From Spirochaetaceae bacterium (GTDB taxonomy: Bacteria; Spirochaetota; Spirochaetia; WRBN01): a stretch of DNA of 28,079 nucleotides. This document shows, piece by piece, positions 23,375 through 28,079 of the stretch (positions within the stretch are counted from its first letter, which is position 1; each line of letters starts with the position of its first letter). The stretch spans positions 1-28,079 of the forward strand of contig JAHHUI010000008.1 in assembly GCA_020024055.1 (NCBI GenBank), read 5' to 3'. Below the pieces are notes generated by a model, which saw nothing but the letters and a program-made list of their open reading frames with translations, was not told where the DNA came from and made no database searches. The position numbers and the translations under genes were made by a program.

Positions 23375-25496
23375 CAGACTCCTCATTACTCATCAGATGT
23401 GCATTTCTCTTGTCAAAAAGCTCAGAGAGCTTTAAAACATCTAAAATCAAAGCCACACCGCCATTACCCAGAATGGTGGCACCAGAGACCCCTTGGGCAT
23501 GGCGATAAATTTTACCTAAAGATTTAATCAATGTCTGCAAATTGCCCACCACATGATCCACCACAAAGCCAATATAGCTGTCGCGGTCACTGATGACAAT
23601 CATCTGTTCTTTCTCAGGGCGATTACCTTTAATAGCAAAATATTGTCGCAGATTCACATAAGGCACCAAATCACCTCTCCAGTTGAAAAAGCCTGTCTCA
23701 CTTTCTGTATCTGTCAGCTTATACATCAAACACTCTTCCACAGCAGAAAGAGGGAAAATATAATTTGCATCGCCCAGCTTTGTCATCAGGCCTTCAATAA
23801 TGGCTAAAGTGAGAGGAATTTTTAAGACCATGCGCGTGCCCACATCCTGTGTGCTGTCTATAGTGATGGAGCCACCCAGGGAGACAATCTCTCTGCGCAC
23901 CACATCCATACCCACACCACGTCCAGATATATCGGTGATTTGTGATGCCGTGGAAAGACCAGGAGAGAAAATCAGGCCAAAAATATCCTGATCACTCAGC
24001 TCTGTAGCCTCTGCCTGGGTAATCAATTCTTTGCTGATCGCCTTATCCAAAACCTTCTGTCGATCAATACCCTTTCCGTCATCCACAATGCTGATATAAA
24101 CAAAGGCACCCGAATGGCTGGCAGAGAGCACAACAGTACCCTTGCGCGGCTTGCCTTTGGCCACGCGTTCATCAGGGCTTTCAATGCCATGGTCTAAAGA
24201 ATTGCGAATAATATGCATCAGGGGGTCTGTCAGGCGCTCCAGAACTGTCTTATCCAGTTCAGCCTCTCCTCCCTCGGTCACGAGCTCAATATCCTTGTTC
24301 AAGGCGCTTGATGTATCACGCACCAGGCGCTGGAAGCGGCTGAATGTAGAGCCTATAGGCAGCATGCGCATGCCCATTGTTACATCACGCATTTTCAAAA
24401 TCAAATGTTCCGACTGTTCAGTCAATGTTGTCAAATTACTGCTCTGCAACTCCTGTCCAAGCTGGCGCAAATGCGCATTGAATGTCACCAGCTCGCCCAC
24501 AAGGTCGACCATTATATCTAATTTATCACTGGAAATACGCAAAGTCTGTGACATTCCCTGTCCAACAGCGACACCTTTCTTTGTCACCGGGGCTGCCGGG
24601 GTGGCTGATGCAGGGGCTTTTGCTGTCGCAGCAACAGGAGCAGTCGCTTGGGGTGCATCGGTGCCAGCCGACGATATTGCCGCAGGAGCCTTAGTCTCGT
24701 CACTACCAATCACTACATTTGCTTTAGGTGCCGCTGCCGGGACTGCCCCCGAAGAAGTATTGCCGTCAGCTCTTTCAATTTTTACAACACTGTCAGTACC
24801 TAAAAAGATAAAAACATCCTCAATATCCATCAGCGGATTTTCAGTTGTCAGCTCAACATTCCACTCTAAATAGCTTTTCTGCAAAGAAAAATCTTTTAAA
24901 GAAGGCAACCCATTAAGATTAACCCGCACATGGGCGCTGCCCAAAGAGACTAATTCATCCACCAAGAGCAGGGGATTTGTTCCATTCAGCAATACATCCT
25001 CAGCCGGTTTGAAAATGACATTATAAGTACGCGGCACGCTCTCGGTATTTTCCTCTTCTTCTTCCTGAACATCCAATTGAAGGGGGATTTTTTCTCCGCT
25101 TTGTGCTGCGCCGCCGGCTTCGCCGGTGGTGACATAATGTTTAAAATTAGCCAGCAGGGCATCGCCTTCGGCCTTTTGCTCTGATGAAGGCGTATCAACA
25201 GACAGCAGCATCAGGATATGGTCTCTTGCCTGAAGTGTCATTGTAATCATTTCAGGGATCACTTTCACACGTCCGTCACGTACATATTCCATGGAATTTT
25301 CCAGGTCATGCGTGAAATGAGAGACAGCCTCAAAGCCAAACATCGCACTTGCACCTTTAATGGTGTGGACAATACGGAAGATTGCCGCAACAATTTCACG
25401 ATCATCAGGGTTCTTTTCCAGCTCTAACAGACGAACTTCCAATTGTTCAAGAAGATCATTGGCCTCTTCTAAAAAGGTTTCCTTAAAATTTTCCAC
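23364..25496 (-). CDS. cheA: Chemotaxis histidine kinase CheA
   Basis: CheA is the receptor-coupled kinase that phosphorylates CheY and CheB. The 710-residue protein has the full plan: P1 phosphotransfer domain with His44 (RIVHTIKGASAMFGF), an intermediate domain (about 157-243, NVIFKPAEDVLLNGTNPLLL), an Ala/Pro/Thr-rich linker (245-305), the P3 dimerisation helices (about 318-395), the P4 ATPase (N-box RNSLDHGIE with Asn432, VDDGKGID, SGRGVGMD) and the P5 CheW-like domain (about 565-690). The start is a GTG at 25496, preceded at five bases by a run of six G that serves as the ribosome-binding site. The STAS gene is 13 bp upstream. Confidence 0.97.
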   Translation of the reverse strand: MENFKETFLEEANDLLEQLEVRLLELEKNPDDREIVAAIFRIVHTIKGASAMFGFEAVSHFTHDLENSMEYVRDGRVKVIPEMITMTLQARDHILMLLSVDTPSSEQKAEGDALLANFKHYVTTGEAGGAAQSGEKIPLQLDVQEEEEENTESVPRTYNVIFKPAEDVLLNGTNPLLLVDELVSLGSAHVRVNLNGLPSLKDFSLQKSYLEWNVELTTENPLMDIEDVFIFLGTDSVVKIERADGNTSSGAVPAAAPKANVVIGSDETKAPAAISSAGTDAPQATAPVAATAKAPASATPAAPVTKKGVAVGQGMSQTLRISSDKLDIMVDLVGELVTFNAHLRQLGQELQSSNLTTLTEQSEHLILKMRDVTMGMRMLPIGSTFSRFQRLVRDTSSALNKDIELVTEGGEAELDKTVLERLTDPLMHIIRNSLDHGIESPDERVAKGKPRKGTVVLSASHSGAFVYISIVDDGKGIDRQKVLDKAISKELITQAEATELSDQDIFGLIFSPGLSTASQITDISGRGVGMDVVRREIVSLGGSITIDSTQDVGTRMVLKIPLTLAIIEGLMTKLGDANYIFPLSAVEECLMYKLTDTESETGFFNWRGDLVPYVNLRQYFAIKGNRPEKEQMIVISDRDSYIGFVVDHVVGNLQTLIKSLGKIYRHAQGVSGATILGNGGVALILDVLKLSELFDKRNAHLMSNEESDGR

Positions 25497-25509
25497 TGCT
25501 GCCCCCCGC

Positions 25510-25827
25510 CTAACTTATCAGAGATAATAAATCGGCCTTAAATTTTTTGCCGTCTTTCACATCCGGCGAAATAAAGCCGCCCATCGTAAATTTCTGTAGT
25601 ACCTCACGGGATACCGTATTTTCAAAAGATACATCTTTGCCCATAGCAGCGGCATCTTTCAAGAGAACCAAAAGTAATTGTACACCAGCTGTATCGATCT
25701 TTTCAACCTGAGAAAGATCAATCAGTAGATCCTCTTTCTTCTCCAGCAGAGTTTCTCTAAAATCCTGAAGAAGATCTTCTATAGCATCTGCGGTGAACTT
25801 TGCCTGTAAAATTATTTTCTTAGCCAT
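25510..25827 (-). CDS. STAS-domain protein of the che operon
   Basis: A 105-residue single STAS domain, the fold of anti-sigma-factor antagonists such as SpoIIAA. The core motif reads KIDTAGVQLLLVLLKDA, so the phosphorylatable position is Thr46, where classic members have Ser. A helical start (ADAIEDLLQDFRETL) and end (GKKFKADLLSLI) complete the fold. STAS genes next to cheA are known in several phyla, but their role in chemotaxis is poorly understood; no anti-sigma kinase gene is visible here. It is the first gene of the operon, with AAAAGGGG about six bases before the ATG, and its upstream region is shared with divergent cheW. Confidence 0.85.
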   Translation of the reverse strand: MAKKIILQAKFTADAIEDLLQDFRETLLEKKEDLLIDLSQVEKIDTAGVQLLLVLLKDAAAMGKDVSFENTVSREVLQKFTMGGFISPDVKDGKKFKADLLSLIS

Positions 25828-25880
25828 GGGTGCCCCTTTTACTTTTCGTGGTTATTTCCCTAATAAATACGACTAGTATC

Positions 25881-25910
25881 TTGATTATCATTAATATTAT
25901 GCCGTATAAT
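25881..25910 (+). promoter_or_regulatory. cheW promoter
   Basis: TTGATT (25881-25886), an 18-bp spacer and a perfect TATAAT (25905-25910). The start is expected near 25917, giving a 20-base leader that holds AAAGGAG (25925-25931). Confidence 0.75.
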
Positions 25911-25912
25911 AT
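25894..25912. promoter_or_regulatory. Inverted repeat over cheW -10 box
   Basis: A perfect 7-bp inverted repeat, ATATTAT-gccgt-ATAATAT. It covers the cheW -10 box and lies in the region shared with the STAS-cheA operon. It could be an operator for a dimeric regulator, or simply two opposed -10-like boxes. Confidence 0.4.
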
Positions 25913-25937
25913 CAGTAATAGTACAAAGGAGTCTAGT

Positions 25938-26441
25938 ATGATTGCACAATTAGAGCAAGAGCAAGATGATGTATACGTGGGCGACATCCGCTGCTTAACC
26001 TTTCGTTTGGGTAATGAAATGTGCGCTATTCGCATTGATAATGTGCGTGAAGTACTGGAAATAGACGGCGTCACAAATATCCCTCGTACTCCCGATCATC
26101 TCTGCGGGGTTTTCAATCTACGCGGTGCGGTGGTTCCCGTGATTGATGTACGCCACCTTTTCAACCCCGATCACGTTGTTAAAGAACATATTAATGACAC
26201 TGTCATTGTTTTTGATATTCACGACCCAGGCGGCACCATCATTGTGGGTCTTCTGGCAGATGAAGTTTACGAAGTAATTGAAATCTCTCCGCAAGACTTA
26301 GAAGTGAACACACATGAGAGCCATGGTAAATTTATTAAATTCATTATCAAGCGTAATGACAACTTTACCCTGGTGCTGGATATTCATCCTTTGCTGACAG
26401 CTATTGATGAAAACTTATTAACCAATAACCCCAGCGAATAG
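25938..26441 (+). CDS. cheW: Chemotaxis coupling protein CheW
   Basis: CheW links chemoreceptors to CheA. The 167-residue protein is one CheW domain: YVGDIRCLTFRLGNEMCAIRIDNVREVLEI at the start, then the signature GVFNLRGAVVPVIDVRHLF, and DNFTLVLDIHPLL near the end. The ATG at 25938 is fixed by AAAGGAG seven bases ahead; upstream in-frame codons lie within the promoter and are not used. It is transcribed away from the STAS-cheA operon with its own promoter. The gene ends 14 bp from the convergent CheZ-like gene. Confidence 0.95.
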   Translation: MIAQLEQEQDDVYVGDIRCLTFRLGNEMCAIRIDNVREVLEIDGVTNIPRTPDHLCGVFNLRGAVVPVIDVRHLFNPDHVVKEHINDTVIVFDIHDPGGTIIVGLLADEVYEVIEISPQDLEVNTHESHGKFIKFIIKRNDNFTLVLDIHPLLTAIDENLLTNNPSE

Positions 26442-26455
26442 ACTAGACTTTAAAA

Positions 26456-27865
26456 CTAGAACATCACAATATCGCCAGTCATAATACCTTCATCAATTGT
26501 GAATCCGGCAATCTCTGCGCCAATTTTCTTATGTGATACAATAGTAAATTTATCGCAAATACGCTGAAATTCAGCCTGCTTCTCGTCCCAGTCATCTTTG
26601 ATGCCACTGTTGCGCAGAATCTGCTGTTTTTCCTGCAATATCATTAAAGCCTTGTAAATCTTAGATTTTAATTTGCTGATCCATTGACAATAATGCTCTA
26701 AAATTGTTGCATCATCATGCACCACTTTCACCTTTGGCTCAAATGTAGCAGTAAATTCTTTATCCCCTTCTGTCAGGATACGCAGAAGATTTTCAGAAAG
26801 CATGAAAATATCCACCATACCCTCGCTGACAGATTGTCTGGCATCTTGATATAAAGTGTATTCACTGGTGATCTGATCAGAGATTTTTAAAATAAAGCCC
26901 TGCAGCTGGACCAATGCCGGCGATGTAATGCCTCTTTCGCGTATTTGCATGAAAAGTTTGTAATAACTGTTTAAAATCTTCGTTTTACTGGCTAAATATT
27001 GCAGATAGCTGCGATCTAGGGGTGCCATTTCGTTTAAAAGCTGCTGTGTTTGTTCAGAGATTATGCCTTCTTTCTTTTCCTGGCTCATATCACTGTCCAG
27101 TTTTTTATGATGGCCGTCGATACGCATAAAAAAACGCTCAACAATGAAAATCTGCTGGATAAAAACAACATTTGCATCCTGCAAAACACGCTCGACATCT
27201 TCCAAAATGCCAAATCCTAAACGCAGAAGATTCACCGAAAATGTAGAGCCCTCCAGACCACCCTCTTCAACATAATCACGAAAATCTTGAATGGAATCGA
27301 TCACATGATCAATAGACTGCGTGATTAAATCCTGGAATTGAACTTCCTGTATGGCGTACATAACAGATTCACTGGTGCTGCTGGCCAGCTTGCATGCCGC
27401 ATTGGCATATTCTTCCATATACATCACCATAGAATTAATCTGCTCTCTATACTCACGCAGAAATTCTGAGGAACGCACATCTGATTCTTCTAAATAGGTA
27501 GATAATTTGACAAATTCTTTGTTAATCTGCTCAAAGAAATTTTCCAATTTCCCTGTCAAAAAAGCAGGATCGGCCTTGAATAAATCCATAAGCAAAAGGT
27601 AATTTTTTTCATGGCTGTGCATCATCTGCACGGCATCTTCTCGTGCTGCATCAGTCAAAGCTTCCATTCCGTGGAAAGCCAGGCGAAAATGTTCACCTTG
27701 TTCCAAACAGGCATCCTTCCAATGGAAAATTTGTTTTTTCAACGCCTCTAAAAGATCTCTAAGACGATCGACAAAACATAAGAGATGCTCTTCACTTTGC
27801 TTGTCAAAGTCCTGCAATTCGGCAATAACTTCTTTAAGATTTTCCATGGGCGTTGTCGTGGACAT
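26456..27865 (-). CDS. Helical chemotaxis-associated protein, CheZ-like motif
   Basis: A 469-residue, almost entirely alpha-helical cytoplasmic protein without membrane segments. Residues 174-190 read EVQFQDLITQSIDHVID. The FQDLxxQ core matches the active-site helix of CheZ, where E. coli has DFQDLTGQ; the Asp/Gln pair that dephosphorylates CheY-P would be Asp179 and Gln183. The last residues (IDEGIMTGDIVMF) form an acidic, hydrophobic tail ending in Phe, like the CheY-binding tail of CheZ. It is twice the length of CheZ. Similar FQD motifs also occur in other chemotaxis and receptor-like proteins, so the phosphatase role is inference. The ATG at 27865 has only a distant AAAGGGG upstream; an ATG at 27847 is possible. 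Confidence 0.7.
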   Translation of the reverse strand: MSTTTPMENLKEVIAELQDFDKQSEEHLLCFVDRLRDLLEALKKQIFHWKDACLEQGEHFRLAFHGMEALTDAAREDAVQMMHSHEKNYLLLMDLFKADPAFLTGKLENFFEQINKEFVKLSTYLEESDVRSSEFLREYREQINSMVMYMEEYANAACKLASSTSESVMYAIQEVQFQDLITQSIDHVIDSIQDFRDYVEEGGLEGSTFSVNLLRLGFGILEDVERVLQDANVVFIQQIFIVERFFMRIDGHHKKLDSDMSQEKKEGIISEQTQQLLNEMAPLDRSYLQYLASKTKILNSYYKLFMQIRERGITSPALVQLQGFILKISDQITSEYTLYQDARQSVSEGMVDIFMLSENLLRILTEGDKEFTATFEPKVKVVHDDATILEHYCQWISKLKSKIYKALMILQEKQQILRNSGIKDDWDEKQAEFQRICDKFTIVSHKKIGAEIAGFTIDEGIMTGDIVMF

Positions 27866-27897
27866 ATTTGTGTTTTAAAACCCCTTTATACTTTTGA

Positions 27898-28079
27898 CTA
27901 CGCCTTTTTAGCTGCTGCATCAGTATCATCATTATTCTGCTGTGGCGATGCCACCGCCGCAATATCAGGCACATATTTATCTTCAGGATAGAGCTTGGGG
28001 CTTTGAGAATAGGCCATAATACCCCCAAATTGAGCCCAGCGGCGCGCAATAGGAGCCAAGGCCTTGCAAAATGGAGATT
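27898..28079 (-). CDS. C-terminal end of an unrecognised gene (partial)
   Basis: An open frame enters from the right edge and ends at a TAG (27900-27898), 32 bp before the CheZ-like gene. The visible 60 residues contain IARRWAQFGGIMAYSQSPKL, then a low-complexity tail, SPQQNNDDTDAAAKKA. The family cannot be named from this fragment. It probably belongs to the same transcript as the CheZ-like gene. Reading on this frame is preferred over an ATG-initiated overlapping frame (28049-27834), which has a poor, Arg/Met-rich composition. Confidence 0.6.
   Translation of the reverse strand, partial: SPFCKALAPIARRWAQFGGIMAYSQSPKLYPEDKYVPDIAAVASPQQNNDDTDAAAKKA

Noticed and set aside
24142..24873. A 243-codon plus-strand frame opposite cheA
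   Set aside because: Its Ala-rich part is the mirror of the CheA linker; no promoter or ribosome-binding site is present.
26442..26455. CTAG-flanked AT-rich spacer between cheW and the CheZ-like gene as a terminator
   Set aside because: The bases do not form a continuous stem and no T-run follows on either strand.
27834..28049. A 71-codon minus-strand frame starting with ATG at 28049
   Set aside because: It overlaps both the CheZ-like gene and the better-composed frame entering from the right edge; its Arg/Met/Ile-rich content is not protein-like.
1..28079. tRNA, rRNA, CRISPR, insertion sequence or prophage
   Set aside because: No cloverleaf, rRNA-like stretch, regular direct repeats, transposase or integrase motif was found on either strand by reading.

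Overview
The window is a compact bacterial chromosome segment of moderate GC. About 95% is coding, and there is no sign of phage, insertion sequences, CRISPR or RNA genes. The content tentatively suggests a motile, Gram-negative-type bacterium of spirochaete affinity. The basis is a paired DUF4912 gene and GH57/DUF1957-like gene, a full chemotaxis set, lipoproteins with short lipoboxes, and an HtrA-type protease. This phylum call is inference. The phenylalanyl-tRNA synthetase is the ordinary bacterial type, which argues against Treponema and Borrelia proper.

Region 1 (1-4781, + strand): a lipoprotein gene broken by an apparent one-base deletion, a terminator, then gyrA and murJ. Region 2 (4843-7702, +): a hexose-6-phosphate mutarotase, a SIMPL-domain lipoprotein and an HtrA-like protease, headed by a clear sigma-70-type promoter. 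Region 3 (7706-9749): a CCA-adding/poly(A) polymerase family gene on the minus strand, divergent from a PrsW-like membrane protease gene. Region 4 (9746-16592, -): a DUF4912 protein, a GH57-like protein lacking its nucleophile, LrgA and LrgB, followed by a GAF/HD-GYP phosphodiesterase, a eukaryote-like (type III) prenyl synthase and an unrecognised 426-residue protein. Region 5 (16649-19298, -): pheS, ispE and an RsuA/RluB-family pseudouridine synthase. A run of ten G (coding strand) sits at the ribosome-binding position of ispE. Region 6 (19365-20945, +): a membrane TPR protein with a C-terminal domain that looks like a decayed GGDEF domain.

Region 7 (20970-28079) is a chemotaxis locus. STAS, cheA, cheR, cheB and cheY form a minus-strand operon. 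cheW is transcribed divergently. A 469-residue helical protein is convergent to cheW; it carries a CheZ-like FQDLxxQ motif and an acidic C-terminal tail ending in Phe. The end of one more unrecognised gene lies at the right edge. CheA would phosphorylate CheY and CheB, CheR/CheB would set receptor methylation, and the CheZ-like protein is a candidate for the missing CheY-P phosphatase.

The main points for a second look are: three genes (gyrA, pheS, TPR) whose near-consensus promoters put the transcript start at the start codon with no Shine-Dalgarno sequence; the poly-G tract before ispE; the probable GH57 pseudoenzyme beside LrgAB; the CheZ-like protein; and an inverted repeat over the cheW -10 box. 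I found no clearly new defence or mobile system.
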